A stretch of 64,000 nucleotides of DNA, taken from contig JAKGHH010000005.1 of assembly GCA_022828595.1 (NCBI GenBank), positions 58,833,655 through 58,897,654 on the forward strand, in the 5' to 3' direction. The notes beneath the pieces are model-generated. The model made no database searches. It saw nothing but the letters and a program-made list of their open reading frames with translations, and was not told the origin of the DNA. Shown in pieces: positions 43,565-55,890 of the stretch. Every line of letters begins with the position of its first letter. The stretch's first letter is position 1. The position numbers and the translations under genes were made by a program. The stretch comes from Nelumbo lutea (taxonomy: Eukaryota > Streptophyta > Magnoliopsida > Proteales > Nelumbonaceae).

Positions 43565-45625
43565 GTCTGACAGTATGACATTTCCAATTAAGCGGTGCCC
43601 ATCTAAGTCCAATTCAAGTCTTAGATTTTGGGTTATGTCTAGTTTATCCAGTTACAATCTAAGTTGTGCTTTATTTGGGATATCCAATTTCCAATGCTTT
43701 AGATAAATTTGTATTATTTTTGGTATCTTAATGTTAATTCTTTATTACTTTTATTGATTAGTTATTATTTTTGTATGATTTTTAGGTAAAATTATAAAAA
43801 AAAATCTCCTCTTATAACAATTTTATAAACCACCTTTGTGTTTAGATCCTAATAATGGCCTCCCCTATAGTTATGAAAAAAAAAAAAGTGCTAATACCTC
43901 CTTTCCATTGGTTTTTCAGTAGCAAATACATTAAAGTTACCAAAATACTCTTATTGTTATTAAGGCATTATTATATACAATTTAAAGTTTCAACTTACCC
44001 TCCACTAATTTATTTTGCTAGACAACTTTCAAAAAGTAATTCCCCCTACCCTTCTTGGACGAAGTAAGATAGAAAGCTTGAAGTGAAGTAAGAGGAAGCA
44101 AATATTGTTTTCAAGGTATTTTAGTAAATTTACATGTGAATGAAGTTGTTTAAGGGTAAATTTGATATTTAAAAAAATAATGCATTACATCAGCATTTTT
44201 TAATTGGAATGCTAACCAAATGAAGGTATTTGCACCTTCTTCCAAAACAATAAGGGAGGTTTTTGTTATGGTCAAAACATAAGGGAGTTTCATAGGATTG
44301 TTAGAAAACCCAAGGATATTTTTATAAATTTTATATTTTTAAATGGAATTTAATTTGATATTAATTTAATTACACCATATTTAAATTTAATATTTTTATT
44401 AATTTTTTGTTTTTATCAATACTTATAAATTTAATTAGCTATATTGAGTTTTTTATTTTTTTAGTGGATCTTAAGTTGGTTTTAGATTAATAAAAATTAA
44501 TTACAAATAACTTTAAACTGATATTAGTTTTTACTTATCTTATTCCTTTTTATTAATTAAATTATTTTATTATATTAATAAAAGTATTTTGATCAATAAT
44601 AATAAGTAATAACTATTTTTTATTTTATTTAAGTAAATTATAAATTATTTTTACTATAGTTAATTAATTTTAATATTTTCAAATAAAATAAAAATGGATT
44701 ATAATTTTTTAATGCTTTATTCAATGTTTTTAACTTGTCATTGACTCGAACAATTTAGCCATTCAAACCATCACTCGACCCTATTTCTAATTTTGGGTTT
44801 CCTAAAACCTGTCATGTTTGACCTGGGTGGTTGAACCATTAACTCTTTTGACCCAATCATTGGATCATAGGTTATAATTATTATACAATGTATTGAAAAC
44901 CTCTTGAAATTTTAACTTTGTGCTTGGTTGTCTAATTGGAAATGATCTTTTTTTTTTTTTTGATAACTTTTCCCGATCTTCGTAGCCCCACTATACCAAA
45001 AAAAATCAATTGTTGGCCTAAAATTTTAATTATTTTGGTTCTTATATTTATAAAAAATAAAAAACAAATAGACCTTATATTCTACATATATAGATTGATG
45101 ACAAGTCACAGTTTTACTCGTCCAACCTGTATAATTGAACTATTGGCTTGTGACCCCTAAATGCAAAAATTATTGGGCTACCAAGTGAGCTTTTAAAACA
45201 CTGATTTTATTTGTTGGGGTAAAATAATAATATTTATTATGAAATGTAGATTTTTTTTATTAATTAACCATCTTTTAAATGAAAACCAATTATTTATCCT
45301 AATAATATATCATTGAGTATTACAATTTAATGTAATTAATCGAGAGGAGAGAGAATTAGTCTCATGTGTTACTAAAAGGAGTGAGTTAATTGTATAATTA
45401 ATGAGAAGAGATAATTAAAAGACTTAATAGGAAAGAGGAGAGAGAGTGACAAAGAGTTAATGGTGACTTGGTGAGTTAATGAGGAGAGTTAAAAGTCTTG
45501 AAAGTGATTGGACACTTATGTTATTTTGTTCAATTTTGAAATTAGAAAATTAAAAAAAAAAAAGATAAATGCCTTTGAGAAGCTCCAGCTTGACACATTT
45601 CATTATAATACATAGATATAGATCG
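43565..45625 (-). mobile_element. AT-rich interspersed element, family B, copy 2 (inverse)
   Basis: Read on the minus strand it has the same module order as 6700-8345: ATCTATATCTATGTATTATA start, CAAAATTGAACAAAATAAC, the AAGTTCCACTAAAAAA-type block, a foldback (about 43785-44335 plus coordinates) and the GAATTGGACTTAGATGGG tail. An extra 5' module lies just left, at about 43375-43500. Confidence 0.6.
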
Positions 45626-45661
45626 GTTCCATGGGATTATATAATAAGCATATCACATTCC

Positions 45662-46270
45662 CCAAACCAAAGGTGCAAGTCAGGTTAGGTTGGGTCAGGC
45701 TAAGGTCAATCATAGGCCAACCCAAGTTTTGAACCCCCAACTATGTGTGAGTAAGAAAAACCAAAAAACTGAACTAAATTGAAAATTCTGGTTAACCAAA
45801 CTTGTCAGTTTGGTATTTTAAAAAAATCGAAGGTATTATTTCGGTTTAAGTTAACCAATATATAAAAAATCGGTGGTTAACCGAACCAACTGATATACAT
45901 ATATTTCTATATATTTTATTTATATTGTATATTTTCTATATATTATAAATTAATAATCATACATTATATAAATAATATATAATATATTATTTATTATTTC
46001 AAATATAATATTATATATATTTCTAGCTTTTTTATTACATACTTATATATTTTTTATAATATATATTATAAATATAAAAAACTGAAAAAGCAACGGTTAA
46101 CTGAACTAGTTAACCGATTAACCAATTGGCATCGGTTTAAAAAATAAACCCACCGTGAGCACCCCTACCCCCAACCCTTATCCAGCCTATCTTTCAATCC
46201 GACCTAATCAACCTTAATCCTAACTCAACCCTAACCTAACCTAACTCCAAAGTTGACTTCGAGTTGGGCC
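45662..46270. repeat. Nested MITE-like repeats (GTTGGGTTAGG type and TTAACCGAACC type)
   Basis: The outer ends CAGGTTAGGTTGGGTCAGG and CCTAACCTAACTCC are inverse to each other. Between them, from about 45740 to 46170, is a second unit rich in GGTTAACC sequences. Its ends are not sharp enough to assign a class. Confidence 0.45.
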
Positions 46271-46883
46271 CAATCTAACTTTTCTATCATCTTATGTCTC
46301 AAAGATTAAGAGATTCATACTTTTTATGACCATACATATAGATTGACTTTTTTTATTGTTCTTGCTTGTTTGATATTTTTAATGGCTTTTTAATAAGAAA
46401 GCGAAAAAAGAATGTGTCAAATGATTGAACACTATTATGAATGTACAACAGTAATGGGACTATTATACATATGTACAACAGTAATAATAGAATTATATAT
46501 ATTTGAGTTGGATCGGGTTGGTAAAGGGGCCGATCCTAACACAATCGGGTTGGCAAACTTCGACCATAACCCAGACCTTATTGTCAACTATCGAGCTGAT
46601 ACTTTCTTTCTTTTGGTTTCTTTTCAAAGCTATTTGTATATTTTTTTTATTAATATAATATTAAAATTGAACAAAATAATTCAAGTGATCATTCAGCTTT
46701 ATAAATTTTAACTTTCTTCATTAACTCTTTTTATTATCTCTTCTCAATAACTATGCCACTAATTCTCTCTCTCCTTTGATAATTCATGCTTCATGCCACT
46801 AATTTTCTCTCCTTTCAATTACTCCGTTAAATTGTCTAAAATTCATTAATTTTATCTATATCTATATCCATTTCAACATAACT

Positions 46884-47593
46884 ACAATTTTATATACATT
46901 AGATATATTTACATTAACATATAATTATTAATAAAGATTAATTATATTGAAATGGAGAGATTCAATGATATATTATTACACTAATTAATCTACTTCCATT
47001 TAAAAATAACTATTTTTTAAGTTAACTAATCAAGTAATTTGCATTTAAAAATAAATATTATTTACTTCACCTAACAAATAAGATTGGTGTTTTAAAAATT
47101 GACTTGGAGGCTGAATAGTTTTTGCCTCCAGGTCATAGGTCAACTGTTCAACTGTTTGGGTTGGATAAGTCAATCCATGGCATATCATCCATCCATATAT
47201 GTAGAATATAAGGTGTATTTGTTTTTAATTTTTTTATACAATTTTATATACATTAGATATATTTACATTAACGTGTAATTATTAATAAAGATTAGTTATA
47301 TTGAAATAGAGATATTCAATGATATATAATTACACTAATTAATCTACTTCCATTTAAAAATAACTAATTTTTAAGTTAACTAATCAAGTAATTTGCATTT
47401 AAAAATAAATATTATTTACTTCACCTAGCAAATAAGATTGGTGTTTTAAAAATTGACTTGGAGGCTGAATAGTTTTTGCCTCTAGGTCATAGGTCAACTA
47501 TTCAACTGTTTGGGTTGGATAAGTCAAACCATGACATATCATCCATCCATATATGTAGAATATAAGGTGTATTTGTTTTTAATTTTTTTATAA
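46884..47593. repeat. Recent 355-bp tandem duplication
   Basis: Two copies start at 46884 and 47239 with CAATTTTATATACATTAGAT and differ at only a handful of positions. The high identity compared with surrounding decay marks it as young. Confidence 0.92.
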
Positions 47594-47909
47594 ATATATA
47601 AGCCAAAAATTGAAATGCAAGGCCAACAATTGAGGTTTTCTTTTATCTTTTGTATAATGGGATTGCAAAGTTATCTAAAATAAAAAAAAAAAAAAAAAAA
47701 AAACATCATCCCCAATCAGACAACCAAGCACAAAGTTAAATCCTCTAGGAATTTTTGCTACATTGCATATTGTAACTTGTAACCCAATGAATGGGTCAAA
47801 AGGGTCAATGGTTAAACCACACAACTCAAGCATGATGGGTTTTAGGAAATTCATAATTAGAAATAGGGTTGAGTGATCGTTTAAATGGTTAAATAGTCTA
47901 AGTAATGAC

Positions 47910-48451
47910 TAGACCTGTTCATGGGTCGGGCCGGGCCGGGCTTTCACTTGTCACTAATGAAAATATGTTAGGCCCGAGCCTGAGCCCGGCCCGACCAACA
48001 GGCCTATAACTTGGGCCCGAGCCCGGCCCTGGTAAAAAGCCCGAAACCCGAGCCCGAGCTCGAAGCCCGACCTAACTAAAAAAAAAATTTCCCTATTCAA
48101 ATTAGAATTAAAAATTCATATAGTATTTTTTTCTATTTAAATGAACAATGGGCCTACAATATGGCATTTTCCCCTTTCTTTTATATTTTAAAACACAATT
48201 TTACATTCTTAAATCAAAAAAATTATTCAAATGGACATAATCACATAACTAATTTTAAGTTTAATATTAGGTCGGGTCAGCCGGGCTCAGGCTGGGCTAT
48301 TTTGACAAAACCGAGCCCGGCTTGAATTTATTGCGGGCTGGGCTTTTTGGCCCAAATTTAATCCTGCGGGCCTATAAGCATGTTCAAGCCGTCCGGGGGT
48401 TGGGCCGGGTCGGGCTGGCCCGTCGGGCCACCCGGCCCATGAACAGGTCTA
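47910..48451. mobile_element. hAT-type MITE
   Basis: Inverted termini TAGACCTGTTCATGGG and CCCATGAACAGGTCTA are perfect over 16 bp. They are followed inwards by GGGCCGGGC-rich arms. The flanks GTAATGAC (47902-47909) and GTAACGAC (48452-48459) are an 8-bp duplication with one mismatch, as in hAT elements. The 542-bp element has no transposase. Confidence 0.9.
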
Positions 48452-49830
48452 GTAACGACATTAAAAACATTGAATAGAAGCATCATGAAAATTATAATCC
48501 ATTTAAAAATAATAAAAATTAATTAACCATAGTAAAAGTAATTTAGTAGGTTACCTAAATAAAATCAAAACAAGCATTGTTATTGATAAAAACATTTTTA
48601 TTAATAAAATATAAATTAATTAATTAATAAAACGAAATAAGATAAATTAAAAACTAATATCAATTTAAAATTAATGCAGAACTAATACAAAACTATCTAA
48701 CTATTATTAGTTTCATAATTATTTTTTACTAATTTAAAACCAACTTAAGTTCCACTAAAAAACTCAATATAGTTAATTAAATTTAATAAGGATTGATAAA
48801 AAATTAATAAAAATTGTTAATTTTAAATATAGTTTAATTAATTTGTATTCAATTTAACTTCTATTTAAAAATAAGGAAAATTATAATGATTTCATTGGGT
48901 TTTCTAACGATCCTATGAAATTCCCCTATGTTTTGACCTTAACAAAAACTTCCTCTATTGTTTGAAGAAAGGTGCAAATACCTTCATTTCATTAGCACTT
49001 CGAATAAAAAATGTTGATGTAATGCATTATTTTTTTTAAATATCAAATTTCCCCTTAGCCAACTTCATTCGCATGTAAATTTATTAAAATGTCTTTAAAA
49101 AAATATTTTCTTCCTTTTACTTCACTTTGGCCTTTTTACCTGAGGCTCGATTTGGAAGGAGTACAGACACAAATACATAGAGCACAAAACTTTGTATTTT
49201 TTTTTATGTATTTGTATTGTACATCTTTATATTTGTACTTTTTCCAAACTAAGCATTACTTCCAAGAAGAGTAGGGAGAATCACCCTTTGAAATTTGTCT
49301 AGCAAAATAAATTAATTGAGGGTAAAGTTGAAACTTTAAATTGTGTACAATGATGCCTTAACAATGATAAGGGTATTTTGACAGCCCAAATGTCTTTACT
49401 ACTAAAAAGCAAAGGGAAAGAAGGTATTTGCACTTATTTTCCAAAATTATAACTAAGGCCTTTGTTATGGTCAAAACACAAATGTTGTTTATAGATATAA
49501 GAGGTTTTTTTTTTTATAATTTGACTTAAAAATAATATGAAAATGATAACAAACCAATAAAAGTTACTAAAAAAAAACAATAAAAGTTATTAAAAAATCA
49601 ATAGTAAATTACAAAAAAATAATACAAATGTATCTAAAGCATAGGAAATTGGCTGCTCTCAATAAAGCACAACTTAGATTGTGATCTGCTAAACTAGACA
49701 TAACTAAAAAAATAATACTTGAATTGAACTTAGATGGAAACCCTTAATTGGGAATATCATAGAGCTTCATCCTCAATTTTACTTATAAATAAAGCTTGTG
49801 TATCGCATGGTCTTTGCAATTATCTCTACC

Positions 49831-50045
49831 TTAAAATATAGGGTAATTCTCCATATTTTACCATAATTGAAGCAATGTGCATGCATATATGACATTTGTG
49901 ATGAAAACATCTATTTTCAACATGTTTGACCATTAAAGAAACTCTATTTCACACTTAACAACAACGTTGCAAATTTTTACTGGGGAATGGGAGAAAGCCA
50001 ATGGAATGTCATTACAAGAAAAATAATCTAAGGTCGTGGTTTATA
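49831..50045. other. Intergenic stretch
   Basis: Nothing recognisable. Confidence 0.4.
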
Positions 50046-50054
50046 GCTGGTAGC

Positions 50055-50286
50055 AAGGTTTTTAAAATCGAATTGGACAATAAACCGTTTAGGGGTCTGG
50101 TTTTCGGGTCAAATGGCCCAACCATTCGAACCAAATAGATAGCCCGTTCTAACAAAAAAATAGCTAAAAACCATTGGACGATTCAAATAGTTTGACCGCC
50201 AAAATCAACAGTTTTTGTCCAAAAGACGATTCTAGGATAAAAAGATAATCGGTTCCTGATTTTTCCGGTCCAGTTTTGAAAACCAT
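50055..50286. mobile_element. MULE-like MITE, family M, copy 1
   Basis: Inverted ends AAGGTTTTTAAAATCGAA...GTTTTGAAAACCAT. Flanks GCTGGTAGC and GACTGTAGC are a possible decayed 9-bp duplication. The interior shares CGTTTAGGGGTC and GGTCCAGTTTTG with copies 2 and 3. Confidence 0.7.
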
Positions 50287-51429
50287 GACTGTAGCCTTTA
50301 AGACCGCCCTATAGTGACAGTTAAGGTGGCGTTCTTGCAAAGACCACCGCCTACAAAACTAAAACATGAAAAATAGCAATTAAGCAGTAGTCTTTGGAAC
50401 TTTGCACAAGGGTTTTTAATATTAAACTGGACTTGAACCAGCCTAAAACCAAATAATTGGTCTTATCATGAAAGAGAGAGAGAGGTTTAAGCATAAAAAA
50501 AAAAAACTCTCAAAAACTCTCGTGCTCTGCTACGCCCTACGCCCCACGTTTGATAGCATGACACTTTTGTGGACAACTCCAGAGATTGATTGAGACCAGG
50601 GGAAGCTAACTCCATACAAGTGTTGTTCCACTTATACAATCTTATTGATCGACTAAGAACACAAGAAGGGATCAATTGACCAAGAAATCGATGGCATACC
50701 AATGTTGTACGACTTATAAAAGCTTCATTCTGTCATTATTCACTTGAATAGATTCCATGGAGGCATGAATCGATTGATTAAGAGAGATGAAGATTTGTTT
50801 CGATTGGAAAAGTTCCCATACCAATATCAATCAAGAGATTTATTCAACCAAAGAGAAGGCAATGTTTTAACCATCTTAATGGTTATCATTGTCAAACACT
50901 TGTATTTTGGGGATAGTGGGTAATAGTTTTCTCCCAATCTAACAAGAGAATGATGAAATCGGGTTTTGGATATGACATCAAAGGGTGAAAGGGGTTTTGG
51001 ATAGGAGGCCGAAGGCAGTCTTGATTAGTGGGGGGCACACCTCTAACCTCAGTTTTTATTTGACCCCCTACTGTTTTATTTTCAAATCCTAGCAGAAGAC
51101 TGAATTGGCAGCATTATGATGCTTGCTTGATACCATGAAGGTAGACCCTTGTTGGTGAAGTACGTGCATTGTAGACCCGATTTGGCTCAACCTTGTAAAA
51201 ATTATTGCTGGACCAGCATAGAGCTTGCGATAGAGAGTCCAAGCAGCCTTGCCCCTTACTATGCATTGCTTATAAAATATAAAACCCCTAAGGTTTAAGA
51301 TAAATACTTATTTCACCTTATGGTTTTTAATTGGACTTAAACCTCCCTTGTCCACAAGACATGCCGTCATATTTAACAAATTCAATGAAATGACATGGTT
51401 GCCCTTCTTTGAGAGATTAGAATCAAATA
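50287..51429. other. Intergenic stretch
   Basis: No supported gene on either strand. The minus-strand frame near 50487-50702 has no domain. Confidence 0.5.
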
Positions 51430-51715
51430 GAAGTTTTTTTTTTTAAATCGAACCGGACAACAAATTGTTTAGGGGTCCCGTTCTCGGGTGGTCGAACTGA
51501 ACAGATATCCCGTTTTGACAAAAAATATAAATAAATAAATAAACAGCCAAAACTATTGGACGGTTCGAACGATTCGACTGCCCAGGTCAGTGGTTTGTTG
51601 ACCAAATCAATGATTTTTGGCCAAAAAATGATTCTGGGGTAAAACAAAACCGGTCAAGTGACCGATTCCCATTTTTCGGTCCAACTGTCTGGTCCAATCT
51701 GATTTTGAAAACCAT
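51430..51715. mobile_element. MULE-like MITE, family M, copy 2
   Basis: Same family as the copies at 50055 and 52652. Flanks AATCAAATA (51421-51429) and GATCAAATA (51716-51724) form a 9-bp duplication with one mismatch. Confidence 0.8.
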
Positions 51716-52223
51716 GATCAAATAAACGTTTTTTAATTATAAACTTTGCTATGGTCTCTATCGCTTCAAAACCAAGCCTGTTAGTCCAGTTTTCAGAAAT
51801 CAGAACCTTCTGATTTAATCATGATTTATTTCATGAAATAATATGTTATTTTCTTTTATTATTTTTACATCCTTGCTACTATTATATCATCCAACTGTAA
51901 TTCTAATTCATGTATTTATTTATTATTTTTTAGTTTTTTTTTTATGAAAATTTTAAGTTTATAGACCTCTGACCCTTCCTTGCCCCATGTTCCACTAATC
52001 AGTCCATTTCATGAGAAATAAACAAAATAATTAATGTAGATTGATATCAGGTGGCCAATGTTATTATCCAAATCTTCTAGTTCCACCACTATCAATCTTA
52101 GGTCTAGGTTCAATGACGGGCCTTAGATTTAAGATTTTTTCAATTAGTATAGCTAGATTGTGATGTAGTCCAACTTGCTGGGTCCTCCACAAAAGTTTGG
52201 ATTGATTGCAAAAAGATCACATT

Positions 52224-52315
52224 TGCACCCACAAATGCCCCACATGCACATCTTAGTGTTTATTGGGAACATCTCTCAAAGTTGTCAGTGGGAGCCGTCT
52301 ATGGGGCACATATGT
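52224..52315. repeat. Short foldback with GTTTATTGGGAACATC
   Basis: Left CACAAATGCCCCACATG is inverse to right TATGGGGCACATATGTG. The core TTATTGGGAACATC sits in the left half, as in the 6505 foldback. Confidence 0.55.
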
Positions 52316-52449
52316 GAATTCGATTGAACACCTTTTGAGTGTGAATATGGTTTGATTGATGTGACAAATGAATCTACCATTATCTCTTTTTCAAATAACA
52401 GTTTTGGATCCATGTCAAAGTTGAGATGGGCTTAAGTGCTCATAGGACT

Positions 52450-52545
52450 GTGCTCATATCATTCATACAGCCTTTTACATTGTGTATTGGGAATATTTGC
52501 AAACGTGTGAGCACTGTCTTGTGAGCATTGAAGTGAAATTCGCCT
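52450..52545. repeat. GTGTATTGGGAATATT foldback-like copy
   Basis: GTGCTCA (52450) and TGAGCAC (52508) are inverse, with CAGCCTTTTACATTGTGTAT then TGGGAATATT between them. The segment aligns with 38069-38120. Confidence 0.5.
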
Positions 52546-52651
52546 AATCAATTTTATTTTTATAAAATCAATGCATTCAAGCCGCTAACTCTTCGGATCT
52601 AGACATTAGAATTTGAAATTGAATTATTGAAGGATTTATTTTGTTTAGGAC

Positions 52652-52926
52652 CAATGTTTTTAAAACCGAACCAGGTAACAAACATTTTAAGGGTCCGGTT
52701 CCTGAGTTCAACAATCTGACCATTCGAACCAAGCGGGCGGCCATTCTGACAAAAAAATAAAAAATGGACAAAAACCGTTGGATGGCTCGAACGGTTTGAT
52801 TGCCTAGGTCAGCAATTTGCTGACCAAATCAACGATTTTTGGCCAAAAGTCAGTTCTCAGGTAAAATAGAACCAGTCAAGTGAATGGTTCCCGGTTTTTT
52901 CGGTTTGGTCTGGTTTTGAAAACCAT
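52652..52926. mobile_element. MULE-like MITE, family M, copy 3
   Basis: Ends CAATGTTTTTAAAACCGAACC-like and GGTTTTGAAAACCAT. Perfect 9-bp duplication GTTTAGGAC at 52643-52651 and 52927-52935, the length typical of Mutator-like elements. No transposase in the 275 bp. Confidence 0.9.
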
Positions 52927-53620
52927 GTTTAGGACATAGGAGCACTAGCATCCTAGGCTTGGAAAAAAGTTGACCCAACCCATGAACCCGACCCAACCCA
53001 AGTAAAAAAAAAAAAGACAAAAAAACAAGGTTAAGGTCTCATATTTAGCTACCTTAATTTGAGAATGACCCGACCCAACCCAATCAAGGAAAAACTGGGT
53101 TGGGTCATGGGTCAACCTGTTGACCTGATTGTCAAGTATAATTAGGACTATTTATGCATTGTTAGAAGTTTTTACTCTTTAGTTTTTACTATTTAGTCTT
53201 TATTCTTTTTTGTTTACTCTTTGATTTTGGCATTTTCATATATTTAAGGTTAATTCATTTAATTTTGGCATTTTTGTGCATTTTTTCTTTATTTTTTAAT
53301 CTCAGCTTTTTTTTTGGATGACTCGAATTGACCCATGGGTCAATCCTAACTCAAATATTTAGGGTTAGGACCTAGCATTTGACAACCCAACTCGAAATTC
53401 AACACGGCCATAAATCAACCCGAAGTGTCTTCCACCCAACCTGAACCCGACCCACCCAACCCAATTGCCAAGTCTCCATCCACGCATATGCAGTCATGAA
53501 ATATGCAAGAGGAACTCATGGATATATTACTCATGACATATGCTCTAGGGGAATGAAGAGAGAATATAGATATGGGCAAAATTAGGTTTTGAAAAAAAAA
53601 AAAACCAGCACATAATGTGA
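52927..53620. other. Intergenic stretch with GGGTTGGGTC repeats
   Basis: CCCAACCCAA and GGGTTGGGTCATGGGTCAAC segments near 52975-53120 and 53320-53460 are inverse to each other and may be MITE arms. No gene. Confidence 0.45.
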
Positions 53621-53859
53621 CTAGTAAAAGTGCATGCACATTGCACGTGGAAATTTTAACAATTGTTGTTGTTGTTAAATTTTTATCCCATTTTTTGTCA
53701 TAAATAAAAAATAATTTAATAATTTTTTTTGTTTAATATGATGTATATATAACATTTGAAATGTTTCCTTTTTGACAATTTTATGTATTTTTTCATTTTT
53801 TGTGTTATATATTTTTTAAATATTTATTAATCAATTATGATATCATGAGTTTCTTTGAA

Positions 53860-55010
53860 CATTTGAATCATAGTCCCCCCATCTAGATAGAAAAATAGCT
53901 TTGCTTTCAAATCAGTTTTAAATTATTTATTTCATCTACATTGTAAATAATTTTTATTTATCACACTTAATTTTTGCTTAATACAATTAATATATAATTT
54001 GTATATATTCTTTTGATTACTTGTACTTTTTCTTATTTTTTATTTAATTATAACATCATCAATCCATTTGACCCAAACCACTAACCCACCACCCAAAAAA
54101 TAAAATAGTTTTATTTATAGGCTGGCTTTAAATGTTCTATTACATTTCTATCATTGATAAACTTATTTCTTATGTATAATACTTATTTGTGTTAAATATA
54201 ATGAATGTATAGAGATGTACACAGTCTTTTATTTTTTTCTAAATATATAACATTAGATATATGCCCAATTTCTTCTCTTTTTTTTTTAATTTTTGTGATT
54301 CTTTATATTTTTTATTTTTAAAAAACTTACTATTTGACTACAACATCATTTAATTTTTCTAGGTTGATTTTAAATTTGGCATTCCATTTTCATCATTATT
54401 AAAATGCTTCTTACATTTAATAGTTATTTTTGTTTAGTATAATGAATATACGATATCAGAGATATGCCCAATTATTTTTATTCTTTGTATTTTATATTTT
54501 ATTATTTAATTATAACACTATTAATTAACCAATTTGACCCCAAGTGGTTGAATTGCTTACCCACCATTGGGAGGTAAGAAATGGTTTTATTTTCAAAATA
54601 TTTATTTTTATACTATTAAATTAATGCTATGGATTTAATTAGTATAATTTAATTATGACACAAATATATCTTAAATATGAGATTTAATGAGAGAAAATAC
54701 CTTAATGAGATTTAATGAGAGAGAATAGGGAAATAATTTTATTTTCAATTGGCTTTAAATTTTATATTCCATTTCCATCATTAATAAAAATATTCCTTAT
54801 TGGCATATTATTGTTTAATATGTCGAATATATTATTTTAAAAATGTTCCTAAATTTTTCTAATTTCTGCATTTTTTCATTTTTATTTATTTTTTCAATTT
54901 TGTTATTTAATTGTGGCAATATGGGTTGGCCCATTTTACCTAAAATGGTTTAATTTCTTACCACCACCTGGTGAAAACATTATTTTTTCTAGTAGATTTT
55001 AACAATATAT
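53860..55010. repeat. Degenerate tandem array inside the minus-strand Helitron
   Basis: Blocks like TTTTCAATTGGCTTTAAATT then TTCCATTTCCATCATTAATA recur near 53910, 54108, 54355 and 54738 with different spacing. Each is followed by a T-rich part, and three of them by a CCATTTGACCCAA- or CCATTTTACC-type block. Confidence 0.6.
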
Positions 55011-55022
55011 GTTTTTATGTCA

Positions 55023-55547
55023 GGGTAAATTGCTAAAACCTCCCCTAAAGTTTGGTAATTGCAATAACCTCCCTTAAACTTCCAAACATAGTTGCAAGTA
55101 GACCCCTTTGTTAGAATGCTCTAACAATATGCATAAAATGTCCAAAATACCCTTGTAGTTACAATTGAAATTGGTTTAGAAAACAATACAAACTTTATGA
55201 ACATTAATGAAAAAAAAAAGAGTTTAGAGTTGTAGCCTTACCTTTGAACAATTGATATGAAGGGAAAATTTGGAAAAATAAATCAATTTTAGAAAAAAAA
55301 AAAAAAGATAGGAAGGGTTTAGGGTAGTGATTGATATGAAGTGAAAATTTGGAAAATAAACACTTTGGTCAAAAGTAACTACATGGGTCTTTTGGACATT
55401 TTTTATGGCTCATGTTAGAGGGTTCTATTAGAGGGGGTTTACTTGCAAATGAATTATAAAGATTAGGGGAGGTGATTAAAGTTACCAAACTTCAATGGAA
55501 GTTTCATGAATGGTCAGAAACTTCAAGGGAGATTTTTAGCTATTTAC

Positions 55548-55548
<1 letters not shown>
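55023..55548. repeat. Long foldback element
   Basis: Left arm GGGTAAATTGCTAAAACCTC...AATGTCCAAAATACCC is inverse to right arm GGGTCTTTTGGACATTTT...TTTTTAGCTATTTACC, each over 120 bp. It is inserted in, or carried by, the Helitron. No clean target duplication was found. Confidence 0.75.

Positions 55549-55551
<3 letters not shown>

Positions 55552-55608
<57 letters not shown>
55552..55608. repeat. (TA)n microsatellite
   Basis: About 28 uninterrupted TA units directly after the foldback. Confidence 0.95.
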
Positions 55609-55611
<3 letters not shown>

Positions 55612-55890
55612 ATTGGAATTATTAATTTATCATGTATGGATTTAATTAGTGGAATTTAATGATGATAAGAAACAAAAAATGACTTAAATATATGATTCAA
55701 TGAGGGTGAATGGGAGTTAACACAAATGTTGGGTTTGATGGGAAGGAACTGAATGCATTGATTAATAGTATTCAAATTATATTTTCTACCCTCACAATAA
55801 AGAGGGATCATATATCATAAAAAAGGGTATTTTAGTCAAGAAAAATCCAAAAATTTTAGAGGCTATTCATACATTTCATAGTAGTATAGA

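Larger units (their letters stand above)
46640..49830 (+). mobile_element. AT-rich interspersed element, family B, copy 3, with insertions
   Basis: Shares AAAATTGAACAAAATAATTC, CCACTAATTCTCTCTC, AAACCAACTTAAGTTCCACT, the nested foldback (48872-49522) and the GAATTGAACTTAGATGG tail with copy 1. It is longer because of a 355-bp tandem duplication (46884-47593) and an hAT-type MITE (47910-48451). Confidence 0.6.
53621..55890 (-). mobile_element. Non-autonomous Helitron, minus strand
   Basis: On the minus strand it begins TCTATACTACTATGAAATG after an A. It ends with the hairpin-forming GTGCAATGTGCATGCAC, then TTTTA and CTAG followed by T. Both ends match the tetraspanin-bearing Helitron at 10873-12820 (TCTATACTACTA start, CCACGTGCAAATGCAC...TTTACTAG end). 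The 2270-bp body holds a degenerate tandem array, a long foldback and a (TA)n run, and no gene. Confidence 0.82.
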
